From: Corythucha ciliata
Taxonomy: Eukaryota > Arthropoda > Insecta > Hemiptera > Tingidae
DNA: 64,000 nt
Reading direction: 5' to 3'
Assembly: GCA_038030265.1 (NCBI GenBank)
Contig: CM075939.1
Location: 29,989,253-30,053,252 of the forward strand
Shown: piece by piece, positions 22,473 to 34,676 of the stretch
Position numbering within the stretch: position 1 is the stretch's first letter
Layout: each line of letters starts with the position of its first letter
The notes under the pieces: generated by a model
Told to the model about the DNA's origin: nothing
Databases searched by the model: none
The model's input: the letters and a program-made list of their open reading frames with translations, nothing else
Program-made: the position numbers and the translations under genes

Positions 22473-24400
22473 AAATGAAAGAGACAAGGAAAATACATCT
22501 GGGTAGGTACATATTTTTTTAAAAAAAAATAATCAGCCGAAAAGAGGATTAAAATAACTTTCGCTGCGAGCAGAAAGTTGATATAGTAGCTCAGTAGGAA
22601 TAGGAATATATTAGCAGAGGTAGCGGAGACTATTTTAGAAGGGGCTACGGGTGTGGGCCCATTCACGCCATCCTCTCTCGAAAGGGCCCGATTGGAAAAC
22701 TCTATCCAATACATATACGCCTCAAAATGATGCAAACGTACAAATTGAGTCCCTAAAAAAAAAAAAAAAAAAAAAAAAACATCAAGATGGGGCGCACAAA
22801 CTATACGAAACATGCATGTGAAGAACTCGCGAACAATATAATTTAATTAAGTGTTAAAAAAAATGTAAATACCTACGTCGTTGTAAAAGGGCCTGAGAGA
22901 GAAAAAAAAGTTTTTCGTCGCGATATTAGATGAGGCCATTTCGGATAGTCGGAGGCAACTAGACCATCTAACCAATATCCAAACAACGTTTTTCTCTAAA
23001 ACATTGCACATTTTTCCTTGTGCCTGATTTACCAATTCCCAGGAGTGTGCCTGCATTACAGAAAAGAGCAGAAAGAAGCAGAAAAGAGGGCGGTTGCAAG
23101 GTCACCAAAAGGGGGAGTAAAAAACTCCGGGATTGAGTTTGACGAATTATGCGAACTATTTCAATATCGGCTTTGATTGAGTACCTAACGCATTGATAAA
23201 CTCCTGAAATCAGGAGTTTTTGTAGTTTATCCGATTTTTAGGCTATAGCATCTCTTTTAGGGGTTCGGGGTTTCAAAATTCACATTCGGGCTATTTGAAA
23301 ACATGAGGAATGCGAGGGGACCATTTTATTATAAAAAATTATTACTCGTGATGGCGGGGCGAAAAACCGAAAAAAGCGTGAAGGTAATCAAATTTCGGCA
23401 TGTTGCCGGGGTTGTAACGTTGGGCAAAGTTGAAATTCAGATTCAGCACATCTGAAAACAATAAAATGTCATCAAACTTATAGTCCCGGAGTTTTTCCCT
23501 CCGAAAACTACCTGCTTCCTGGACTACCAATAAAATAAACATTTTGCTCGCGGTTATTCAAGGAAATGATTCCTCTTGAGTCACTATCCTTCATAATATC
23601 TCTAACTAAAGGTTCTTGGAGAAAATGCCTTCGCCTTGAAAGAAAGCACACGACTATGCTCTCTAGCGAGCTCTAGTCCAAGTCCAATAAGACTAGAAGC
23701 AGGGCAACATAATAATAATAATTACAAATAAAGTGGGTTCATAATAAGAGTGGAAAGTTTTAATAACCAAATTATTAACAGTTAAGTTGCTCAAATTATA
23801 TTCTCAAAAATTCAATTCAATCACCGAAGGTCACGCTACCTAATTATTTATTTAATCTCAGTCAGTGAGTTGAGATTTTATTAGGACAATGAGCAGACGA
23901 AATGTTGATAACTTTCAACATACCACATCAACATCAACATAATTGATAATAGTATGATATAAAATTATTTTAGATTGCCCATTCTGAGATAGAATTCCGC
24001 CCACCCACGAGTTAGTCAACTGAGCTTCCCCTTCGCCCTTTCTACTAAAAGTAACGAGCCAGGAATAACTTTAATTATCTTTGTATAGTGTGTATAGGTA
24101 CGTAACCAACGGACAGGACAGACTATAGTCATGAATTTGGTTTCGTGAAATTTTACCACCCATCAAAATTTTCCATTGCGAAATTTTACTGCGCAATTTA
24201 AATTTCGGAAAACCAGGTAATTGTTGCGTTCCAAACGGTTCCGGTGGCGCTACAATACGGTAGAAGCAAAGTCCCAAACGAATCCTTTTCGTTTTTGAAA
24301 ATATCTCATGGTTGCAGGACAAGTTAATGGACCTGGCAGAACATGCAGTTGTTTCGATACGAAAAAATGGCGTCATGTTCCCCACGCAATGAATATTTAG
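22473..24400. other. Intergenic, no gene recognised
   Basis: The stretch contains a run of 24 A near 22757-22780 and a G-run at 22376-22387 within the preceding MITE. I see no exon with splice support; ORFs at 22847-23056, 23342-23542 and 24071-24385 (all -) have no family resemblance. Confidence 0.4.
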
Positions 24401-24427
24401 GCCCCGTTCACAAGCTCTATTTTTTTA

Positions 24428-27400
24428 GTGCATTTCATTCTGAAAATGCACTATTGGTCTCGTCGTGATGGTGGCAAACATGGGTCATGTCATGTTTTTT
24501 TCACGTTTCAGAACCTCTAGAACACGATTTCAGTGGTCCCCGGAATTCATATATATATCTCTATATACTTCTTTATATTATATATATCTTTATGGCCGTT
24601 TTCTTGTTAGCACAATAACTCTCGTAGAAATTAATTTAGCAGAACGCGCTTTATCTAAAAAAATCAGTAGTCATAAGACACCGGTCGGTATTGCATTTGG
24701 GCAAAATCGGTGAAGGTGGGGGGGGGGGGGGAAATACGGCTTGAAATTATCAAAAAATCACTACAAGTCACCAGTTGATTCTAGAACATGATATTCGGTA
24801 CGTATACTCCATGTTAGACTAGCCTTTGATTCCCATTTTAATTTTTTGAAAAAGTCGAGGGGGAGGGGGCGATGTCCCCCGGGGGTGGAAGTAAGTGTGA
24901 GGCCTTGTTAGCACGATAACTCTCGTAGAAATTAATTTAGCGGAACGCGCTTTGGCACAAAAATCAGTAGTCATAAGGCCCCGGTCGGTATTGCATTTGG
25001 GCCAAATCGGTCAAGGTGGAGGGGGGAAAATAGGGGTTAAAATGGTAAAAAAATCACTACAAATCACCAGTTGATTCCAGAAGCATTATATTCGGTATGA
25101 TGATTCCATTTTGAAATAGCCTTTGATTCCCATTAAGTTCAGCTTAAACAAACCCGGCAGCAAACAGTACGAGGGAGGGTCAAACATAAACGAAACAAAT
25201 CATGGTCTCAACATTACTACTTCTGGGACGGCTTAGGGTATCCGTATACAAAATGAAATGCACTCTTTCCGACCGCCAGCTGCCGGAGCGAAATTTTTAT
25301 TTCTTGAAAAAGCGAAAAAGTGCAAGTTTGATTTCTACCGTTTCCTTCAAAGACGAATCTTCCGAAGTCTTCGGGGGTGAAGGTACGGTTAAATTATTGG
25401 AAAAACATGCCAGTGTTGTAAGCTACGAAATGGCTTTTAGTGCATTTCATTCTGAAAATGCACTATTGGTCTCGTCGTGATGGTGGCAAACATGGGTCAT
25501 GTCATGTTTTTTTCACGTTTCAGAACCTCTAGAACACGAAAGTGGTCTCCGGAATTCATATATATATCTATATATATCTTTATATATATATATATCTTTA
25601 TGGCCGTTTCCTTGTTAGCACGATAACTCTCGTAGAAGTCTTCAGCTCTGGAGAGCTGGCGACAGTCCCATTCAACCGGAAGAACATAGTCACGAAAGGT
25701 ATGCAAAATGATGGCATTTCACCCCCTATATGTATACGAGTCCGGAAGTCTGCCTTGCTCTATCTGGGGCCTAAGGATTTTATAGCTAATTAAAGTCCTT
25801 AATTTGTGACTTGAATATAACCAGAAGAACATAGTCCTGAAACTAGTCTTATTCAAAAGGTTTTATGGAGCTGATTACGAATATGATCGTCTGCCGCCGT
25901 CTGCCTGGGGCATTTGCCCTCAGTGGCTCACCAAACTCACGAAATTCAGTGAACTTTAATTAATCGGAAGAACATAGTCCTGAAACTGGTCTTATTCGAA
26001 AGGATCTATGGAGATTATTACAAATATAATCGTCTGTCTGGGGCATTCGCCCTCGATGGCCAGTCAAACTCCCTAAATCAGGGATATTAATTAACCACAA
26101 AAACTAAGTCCGAAATATTTTCTTATGCGACAGGTTTCATGTGGCTGAATACGAAAATGATGGTCTGCCGGCGTCTGCCTGGGGCACTTGCCTTCAGTGA
26201 CCCGCCAAACTGCACAGAGGGAAAATGATTAACCGGAAGAATATAGTCGTGAAACTAGTCTTATTCGAAAGGTTTAATACAACTGAGGGCATTTGCCCTC
26301 AGTGGCCAGTCAAACTCCCTAAATAAGGGATATTAATTAACCGGAAGAACTAAATCCGGAAGATGATCTTTTGCTTCAGGTTTTATGAGGCTGAATACGA
26401 AAATGATCGTCTGCTGGTGTCTGCCTGGGGCATTTGCCCTCTGTGGCTCGCTAAACTCACTTAATTTGGGAAATTTTAATTAACCGAAAGAACGTAGTCC
26501 TGAAACTGGTCTTATTCGATTGAATTTATGGGAATGATTACAAATATATATCGTCTGGTGACGTCAGCCTGGTGCATTTGCCCTCGTTGGCCGGTCAAAC
26601 TTCCTACATCTACGGCGGCAGACGATCATATTCGTTATCAGCTCCATAAAACCTTTCGAATTAGACTAGCATCACGACTATGTTCCTCTGGTTAATCATT
26701 TGCCATCTGTGCAGTTTGACGGGTCACTGAGGGCAAGTGCCCCAGGCAGACGATTAAATTTGTAATCATTTCCATAAAACCTATCGAATAGGACCAGTTT
26801 CAGGACTACGTTCTTTCGGTTAATTAAAAATTTCCAAATTTCGAGAGTTTGGCGAGCCACAAAGGGCAAATGCCCCAAGCAGACGGTGGCAGACGATCAT
26901 ATTCGTAATCAGCTCCATAAAACCTTTCGAATTAGACTAGTTTCTGGACTGTGTTCTTCTGGTTAAATTCATGTCCCACATTAAGGACTTTAATTAGCTA
27001 TAAAATCCTTAGGCCCCAGATAGAGCATGGCAGACTTCCGGACTCGTAAATAGGGGGTCAAATGCCATCATTTTGCACACCTTTTGTGACTATGTTCTTC
27101 CGGTTGAATGGGACTGTCGCTAGCTCTCGAACTATAACCTTTACGTCTCCTTTAACCGCTTCAAAACAGATGACACATTTTAATAAACCATCACATTTTT
27201 CAACTCCTTTCGTAAAGGTGGGTTGATGAATACGGCCCTTAGTGTTTTGGCGGGGGTAGTGAGGAGCAAGTGTAGCGGCAGAGCCAGAGGCGGAATGAGT
27301 GAGCGAGAGGACGAAAAACCTAACGTCTGATGGACGTGTTTGAATAAATGAATAAAAAAAACACCCTTTCTTTTCGATTTGTTTATTCTTGCAATTTTTT

Positions 27401-28205
27401 CTTTCCGCTTTGAAGTTAAACCTTGTTGTAGCTTTCTGTGAGGGGGAGAATCCTTCGACAATTTTTCAGAACTGCCGGTGATGGAGCGAATTGAGCGGCA
27501 GTGACACGGCATTCTATTTTGTATTTTCTATCTGAGGTTTTCGCTGACTATTGTGTGTGTGGTTTTTGTTTTTGTTATTTTTTCTGAATTACTACAAATT
27601 CCACGTGAGTCCCTTTATTTTTTTATTTGTTGGGGTTGTTGGACGCTCTTGTCAATCATGAGTGAGATTAATGAAAAGAAACCGAGCGGAGCAGACTACA
27701 GGAAACGAAAAAATTTCGCTCCGGCAGCTGGCGGCCGGAAAGAGTGCATTTTATTTCGTATACGGATACCCTAAGCCGTCCCAGAAGTAATAATGTTGGA
27801 CCATAATATGTTTCGTTAATGTTTGACCATCCCTCATACTGTTTGCTACCGGGGTTGTTTAAGCTGAACTTAATGGAAATCAAAGGCTACTTAAAAATGG
27901 AATCATCGTATCGAATATAATGCTTCTGGAATCAACTGGTCATTAGTAGTGAATTTTTTACCAGTTCAAGCCCTACTACCCCCCCCCCTCCACGTCGTGG
28001 CCCAAATGCAATACTGACCGAGGTCTCACGACTACTAATTTCTGGGCCAAATCTCGATCCGCTAAATCAATTTATTCGACTGTTAAATGTGCTAACAAGA
28101 CCACACACTTACTTCCACCCCAGGGGCACTACCCCCTCCCCATTGACTTTTTCGAAAAATTAAAATGGGAATCAAAATTCAGAATGAAATGCACTAAAAA
28201 GACAG
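24428..28205. repeat. Composite repeat with long inverted and direct copies
   Basis: The unit starting AGTGCATTTCATTCTGAA occurs at 24428 and 25439 (+) and ends at 28199 (-). A block with TTGTTAGCACGATAACTCTCG and GGTCGGTATTGCATTTGGGC occurs at 24608 and 24903 (+) and near 28000-28100 (-). Segment 25133-25290 is the reverse complement of about 27720-27880. A 130-160-bp tandem unit (GGAAGAACATAGTCCTGAAAC ... GTCTGCCTGGGGCATTTGCC) occurs about six times at 25660-26560 and, inverted, at 26610-27125. The whole forms a stem-loop-like composite centred near 26600, with an extra segment (27130-27705) in the right half. Confidence 0.75.
27658..27711 (+). pseudogene. N-terminal scrap of a hAT (TTF/ZMYM-type) transposase
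   Basis: MSEINEKKPSGADYRKRK carries the PSGAxxRKRK signature found at the N terminus of TTF-zinc-finger hAT transposases and ZMYM1-like proteins. After the RKRK motif the frame runs directly into composite-repeat sequence. The likely remainder is downstream at 29380-31842, separated by repeat and LINE insertions. Confidence 0.55.
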
Positions 28206-28225
28206 AGGGAAGAACAGCTTGCCAA

Positions 28226-29345
28226 GTTTTTTTTTTTTTTTTTTTTTTTGAGGGCTCGGACGGTCTCCCGACTCCTCCGAAGGTGCCAAAAGCCTTTCGG
28301 CCCATACACCATACCCACTTGGGGCCCGGACTCGGGAGAGCCTAGTACGGCTCCTCAAACCTATTTATCCTTTCCAGCAAACTCAGGAGACGGGTCCCAT
28401 TCTCCTTTGTGAAGCTGGGGAAGGGTATCCTATCGTCCCCAAAAATGGTGTATCTGGTCGCCGCGTAGCCGTCACACTCGCATACGACGTGCTCCGCGGT
28501 TTCTTCAGCCTCCCCACACCTTTCGCAGTCGGGCTCCCCTACTGCCCCCATGATTGACAAATGCCTATTAAGGGCGTAATGCCCTGTATACATCCCTACT
28601 ATCCGCCTAAGCTTAACCCGTGTTAGTCCCAGCAACCATGCCGAAGCTTCCTGGTCTTCCTCATTGATTCCCAGTTTTGCTTGCCGGCACCCGGGTTCAG
28701 TCCGCCATCTCCTCAGAGCTTGGTCACTGGCCCAGGCCCTTATCTCCCTCAAGACCACCCTGCGGGCAATGCCCACCGATGGTTCAGGTCCTATTACCGG
28801 CTGGTCCGCGCCACGCTTGGCCAGCTCGTCTGCTTTTTCATTCCCCTGCCATCCTCTATGACCCGGGATCCATCCCAACGTTAGGGAGTTCCCTTCACCC
28901 TGGAGGTCCCGTATCCCTACTCTGCAACTCGCCACGGCCGCTGAGTCCACCACGGGTTTGGTGATCGCCCCCAGCGCCGCCCTGCTATCAGAGTAGATAC
29001 CGATCGCCCTACCTGTCACTTTCCGCTTCAGTAGCTCCCGAATACTGGCATCGATCGCTACCACCTCGGCCTGGAAAACTGTGGTGTGTCCCCCTAGCGG
29101 GATACTTATTTCCATCCCCAGCTCCGGCACGAAAATTCCAGCTCCGGTCGGCCCTTCCTGACCCTTCTTGGAGCCGTCCGTATAACATACCAGCTCCCCT
29201 TGCCGGGATTCCCAACCTTCCTCTCTCATAATGACTCTCTGCAGGATTTTGGTCGAGAAGTCATTCCTTTTAACCACGTAATCCGGTCTAAGTGCCGAGG
29301 ACGGGGGTACTCTGTTTAGTTCCCAAAGATATGGAACTTTTTACT
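28226..29345 (-). pseudogene. LINE (non-LTR) 3' fragment: RNase H domain and poly(A)
   Basis: An open frame from 29345 to the stop at 28342 (Met at 29277) encodes the C-terminal RNase H of a LINE ORF2. Catalytic residues are visible in CYTDGSK, QAEVVAID, IYSDSRAAL and the WIPGHRGWQGNEKADELA block. A zinc-binding tail follows (CERCGEAEETAEHVVCEC), typical of RNase H-bearing clades such as I/R1/LOA-like. The 3' UTR ends in poly(A) (T-run 28226-28250 on the plus strand). The 5' side is truncated near 29345, so no RT or endonuclease is present. This fragment itself is free of stops, so insertion is fairly young. I found no clean duplication. Confidence 0.93.
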
Positions 29346-29379
29346 GAAGCAACCGCCTGTCGACAATACTAGCTGGTGG

Positions 29380-31842
29380 CGAATTCTCTAGAGTAGCTCC
29401 TACTTCTTCTTCAGGGGAAGTCGAAGACGGAGATCCAAAGGCTTCTTCGTCTTTATCACATTCAAATTTCGATTTTAAACCTAAATCACCTCTTCTATGT
29501 CAAGATAATGCCAGTGTTGAAATAGAATCATCTTCGTCCTCACATTCTACGGCTGATGTTTGTCGTCAGAGCGACGTGTTTCCCTGCTACCCGGAACGTC
29601 AAGAGGAAATAGGACTGTTTTTGAATGCACTTGCCAACGAGAAATACCCAACAGATCGGGCAATCTACTCGAAAATACTTGAATACTTAAATACGATAAA
29701 GTAAAGAGGTTTATTGTGCAGTATGGGCCGTGTCAGCCGAAGGGACCATTTCCAGTCGATTCAACATCGGAAAAGCGATCTTTCAAGGATTTTTATTGCT
29801 CAGTTAGCACGATAGGTGGTGTCAAAATTGCGAGAACCTGGATATGTTACTCTCCCAAGTTGAATAAGTTTTACTGTGAGCCCTGTTGGCTTTTTTCGAA
29901 CCACCGAAAATCAGTATTCAATGCCTGGATAGACGGCATTTGTGATTGGAAAGGCCTAAGTAAAAAAATCAAGGGGCACGAATCGTCTCGCTCATTTCGA
30001 GTGCTGCGCAATTTATGCTATGTGGAAGAGAGGCAGTCTAATCGACTGTGAGCTGGAATCGGAAATAAAAAAAAAAACCAACTACTGGGGACAAGTTATT
30101 ATGATACTTTTACAAGTCACCCTATTCTTAGCTGAACAAAATTTGTCCTTTAGAGGCCACAGGGATAGCATCCACCAAGCCAAAAAAGGAGGCAACTTCC
30201 TATCTTTAATTGATCTTCTGGCTACGTACGATCCCGTGCTCAAGCAGTTGATTGAAAAACCTACCAGAGACGATAATTACTTAAGCCCAACAATCCAAAA
30301 TGAACTTATTGCACTATTCGCTGTCAAAGTAAAAAGTTCAATTTTGGAAAAAGTGCGGAATTCATGCTTCTACTCGATCATTGTCGACACAACGCAGGAT
30401 ATAACAAAATTATATCAATTAAGTTTGATTTTTCGTTACGTGAACAAGAGTACAACGAAAAAACAAATGAACCTCGGAGCATAAAAATTAACGAGTCTTT
30501 TGCGGGATTTTTCCCTGCTATTGGGCATACGTCTCAGGACCTCCAAAATTTAATTTTAGATTTTTTCGCTCGCCATGACATTGATATAAAAAGTGCAGAG
30601 GACAAGCCTATGATGGGACAAGTGTAATGTATGGGGCCTACAAAATTTTTGGAGATGGAAGAAAAGGCCAAATTTTTAAACTGTAATTCCCACATCTTGA
30701 TCTTGTTTTAAATGACGCTGTCAAAGGTGTTTCGGAAGTTGCGGCGTTTTTCAATACACTTGAGTCCACTTATTTATTCTTCAGCTATAGCGTCAAAAGA
30801 TGGTCACTAGTTCATATGAATGATGTTCCTCCTCATACACTGAAAAGACTGTGCCCTACACCATGGGCTTCTCGAAATGACACCTTGGAAGCTGTGCGCT
30901 TTCGATACAAAGACGTGGTAAAATCACTCATCGAAATTCAGTTGAAATCTAGGCAGGGATCAGAGAAAGCTGAAGCTGACGGCCTTAAAAAAATAGAGTC
31001 CTTCGATTTTATCTGTCTTGTGTAGTTTTTTCAAAAATATTTTTTAGTATTGTTACTCCACTCAGCAAATATCTTCCAACTTTGGCACTAACACTGACAG
31101 GTGCAGAACACTTTCTAGGCGTCGCCTATGACTCTCTCAAGGCGTTCAGACAGTCTTTCGAAGAAAAAGTGATAATACCGGCAAACGAACTGGTGAAGTC
31201 GTGGGGTATTGAACGCTAATTTTACTCGTGGGAAGAGACTACGAAAAGTGAAAAAACACTATGATGAACTGGCCCAGAACGAGCGAATTGAAGACGGGAA
31301 AAAATCATTTGAGGTGAATGTGTTTAACGCAGTTCTCGACACCGTGATTAGCCGAATCGACGAGCGATTTCGGAGTTTCAAAGAACTCGTGAAATTATTC
31401 GACGTGTTGAGCCCAAAAACTCTTTCAGTGCCTCCGACAACGTGGCTCAGAAACTCTGCGATGACTATTCGAGTGACCTATCGAGAATTTCCCCAGCAAA
31501 TTATCAATTTTCGGATGACCCTGAAAGGTAAAACTGAGGCAGTCGGGAATGTATCAGAGCTTGCTAAAACAATCATTTTTGACTACTCAACAATATCTTC
31601 AAGTTTTCCCGACGTGTGCGCAGCATTTATTCTTTTTATGACGTAGCATGTTACGACTACTTCAGCTGAGCGATCGTCCTCCAAGCTGAAACTCATTAAA
31701 TCGTATCTTCGAAGCGGCATCTCAAGAACGGTTGTCTGATCTGGCACTGCTCAGCATTGAAAATGATACGGCTCGAGCAATAGATTTTAACTTTTTAATC
31801 GAAGCGTTCGCCTCAGCAAAAGCACGACGAAAACTATTCTAA
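29380..31842 (+). pseudogene. hAT transposase, TTF/DUF4371/dimerisation type, degenerate
   Basis: Successive frames give the full architecture of a ZMYM1-like hAT transposase. An acidic N-terminal linker (SSSGEVEDGDPKASS, 29400s) leads to the TTF zinc finger (CYSPKLNKFYCEPCWLF, 29850s) and DUF4371 (LIDLLATYDPVLKQLI ... IIVDTTQDITKLYQLSLIFRYV, 30200-30450). The RNase H-like middle follows (GQV then frame break at 30627; VSEVAAFFNTLESTYLFFS; LKRLCPTPWASRNDTLEAV), and the C-terminal dimerisation part ends LALLSIENDTARAIDF ... FASAKARRKLF (31740-31842). At least five frameshifts or stops make it a pseudogene. Terminal repeats were not found. Confidence 0.92.
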
Positions 31843-34676
31843 TTGCAGTTCCATTCAATCCAAAGTACTCAGTCTGTCTCGGGATCTCGTGTCGATAGCA
31901 ACAACTGTGCGTGAGTAAGTAAAACAACTGGGACAAATAGTAAATTTACTTTTATTAAGGCAACCAGCCGTACAACAACAACAACAGGTGGAAAGGACTA
32001 TGAACCGCCGCCAGACAATGAGGAAGTAACATAAAAAGTAAAAATCGCTTGAAACATTTTTTTTCGAAAGAAAATGATTAAATATGACCAGGAATTGAAT
32101 ATTAGTGCGTAAATGATTGATTTCGATTTATAGCGAAATAATAAAACTTGCCAATTTTTTTTGTTACCTTAAACGGCCGGTGTGTGACTCGTGACGTAGT
32201 TAAGAGGTTGTGACCCCTCCCAACCCTCCGCATCATGACTGTTATCATGTCTTGCCCCTTCTTGTCCTTCCATTTCTCTTAAGTCCTATTGTTTGATTTG
32301 TGGGAAGCTATTGTGAAGGTCATGCGAATGCTGTTATTACGTCATCAGTCTATTTTAAATGAGTCCCGCAACCCAATAGTTTTAAAAATTAATAAAAAAT
32401 ATAGGGCCTGATTTTATTTGAACGGATCGTGTTTTCTTGAGTTTTGGTACCCAAGCTATCACGATAGCATGATTTTTGGAAAATGTGTTACTTCCTCATT
32501 CTAATAAACGAAAGAAAGTGAGTCATCAAAACGATAACCCGACAGGTCCACCGTTTATAACAACAAACAATAGGCCCAAAAAAGCCTACAGCTCATGTCT
32601 CTAAAAGCCTTCTCCCTTTATCGTTTGATGCCACGGCATCTGTCACGTACGCGTTCGTTTCAATCCATTTCTTGAAAAGGTGCTAAAAGTTTTCAGCGTT
32701 GCTGTTTATTTTTGCAAGTGCACCAAAAAAGAACTCAGAATTTTAATTTGTGACGGTGAGTCTTATTCGGTATGTCATTTCCTGAATTCGATCTCCCTTT
32801 TATATTCCTTTGTTTTGCTTTATTTTATTTTTATTTTTATTTTTTGTCATACCGGGCGAAATCTCCTATCATAGCCCTGAAGAAGACGATAGACTCCCTC
32901 AGAGGACTTGTCCCAACTTTCACTGTACATATTTTACTTAAGTTGCGGCTTGCGGCTATCATCTCTATTTGCCTGAACCTTTTTGGGTGCAAGACCACAT
33001 TCGTTGGATCCCCGGAACGGGTTTTTCAGTCAATACGCCCGGAGCTATGAGTTTCTGAAAAATTCCCCAAGTAACACCTAAAGTAGTTAATTTTGAATAC
33101 TAATTTGAAACCATGTGAACCCCATGAGGAAAGAAAGTGAGCTCCCGTCCCCTGAGGGGAGCAACAGTAGCAAAGACGGCCCTGACCGGGGTTGCGTTTT
33201 GGGCTGCCACCAGCTCTATTTGGATCTTTTGAAGTTGATCCAAGGACCACTCGTAGGCTTTGTCTGGCTCAAGCGTAGGTAACGCTTTGGAACATTACCC
33301 TAAATTGTTTTTTGTTCGTTCTTTATTAATGGAAAGGAAAGCCCAGGTCAAATCTATTGTGTAGGACCCTAAAATTAGTATAGGTCATCCCCCTCCTCCT
33401 TGAGTAGGTGATTAGGGTTAGGGTGTGGGTGGGGGTTTTCATGGTGCAGTTTTAGCGAAATGACCTCGACTTTATAGGTGGGGGAACGCCCCGCCTGATC
33501 ACCCCACCTCCACGAAGGATCCTCACCAGCACCAAAGTCCCATTACTATATCGCCGAAAGGAGGGAAATCTCCTCTCAAATCGATTTTGGGATAGTTTAA
33601 AACGCTAATTTTCCTTGTGTTCCAATCCTCTAAGTCTGCATCTCTTACCTACATATTCCATTGACAAGTATATTTCAACAATTTAACCTAGCTGATTCAA
33701 CCTTAGGCCAATCTATTGTTTGACCAACTCACAGTGATATACACCGTGCAGTACGCTTCCTTCATTTACATTTTCAAGATTGCACTTCATGGCTCATGAC
33801 AATGAGTTTCGAGCTTTCTTTTTTGCCTTACATTTATTTTCTCTTTTCTGCACGACCGTTGAGTCTTGAAGGGTAGGAAACAAGCGCGTTTGGAAGTCCT
33901 TTAAACTGTTCTGATATTCAGAGAACCCCATTTTATTTGGAGAAATTAGAAAGAAAATGACGAGGCACTTAAAATGGGGGGAGGGGATCCTTAAACTCAG
34001 ACGCTTACAAAGTCAGGAGCGATCTTTCTGTAGGCTATTGCAAAAGTGTATAATGTTGTATTGTATAAACGAAAACATTGTCTTTAGTTCCACAAGAATG
34101 CGGCGTGTAGACTGTAGAGGAGGTGAAGAAAAGAAGTCTGTAAAAAGATCGTCATCAACTTTGATGGGATGAGTTAGCCTAGTTTTTACGGCTATCTGAG
34201 TTTATGAACATCTAAGTGCTTATCTTTTTGTGTGGTTAAATAAAGGGTATTCAGGGTTTAAAAAATAGAGACGAAATAGTTTTTAAAAACTTTCTTCGAA
34301 ATATGTACACAAATAAATAAATAAATATTTAAATAAATGAAAACAGAAATACTAAACTTTGAGCTTCTAAGGTTCACAGCTGTTTGACAATTTTTGATCT
34401 ATGTCGATTTTCTTTGTCAGGACTTTTGATATTATCGCAGAAGACGAGAGCGTGAGAAAGGAATTTACTCCTCATCTAGTGCACTCTGGCCATTGGTGTG
34501 ATTTTAGGGTGAAGACGGCCACGGTACGCTAATTCATGAGCGTCCTCCGCCTCACCTGAAGTGTTGACTTCAATGCTCCTGCCCCAACCACCGCCGCCGC
34601 CGCCACTACCATGGCTCTCCGTTGCGTAGACGACCTGTTTTATGTTAATTTAATGGATCTAATTTGGTTATTACTA
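31843..34676. other. Intergenic; no gene recognised
   Basis: Apart from the open frame at 33100-33291 I see no coding signal. A CAACAACAACAACAGG microsatellite is at 31973-31988, and a copy of the dispersed ACTTCCTCATT motif at about 32470-32500. Confidence 0.35.
33100..33291 (-). other. Open frame of about 63 codons without recognised family
   Basis: Between a stop at about 33292 and TAG at 33100 a minus-strand frame reads TLEPDKAYEWSLDQLQKIQ ... TPVRAVFATVAPLRGREL, an amphipathic, coding-like composition with no start codon. It may be a fragment of an unidentified mobile element or exon. I cannot assign it. Confidence 0.25.

Noticed and set aside
28664..28964. Plus-strand ORFs of 65-95 codons
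   Set aside because: They are antisense shadows of the LINE RNase H frame.
33405..33430. Telomeric repeat (TTAGGG)n
   Set aside because: Only about two units occur in a G-rich tract, and the usual insect telomere unit is TTAGG.
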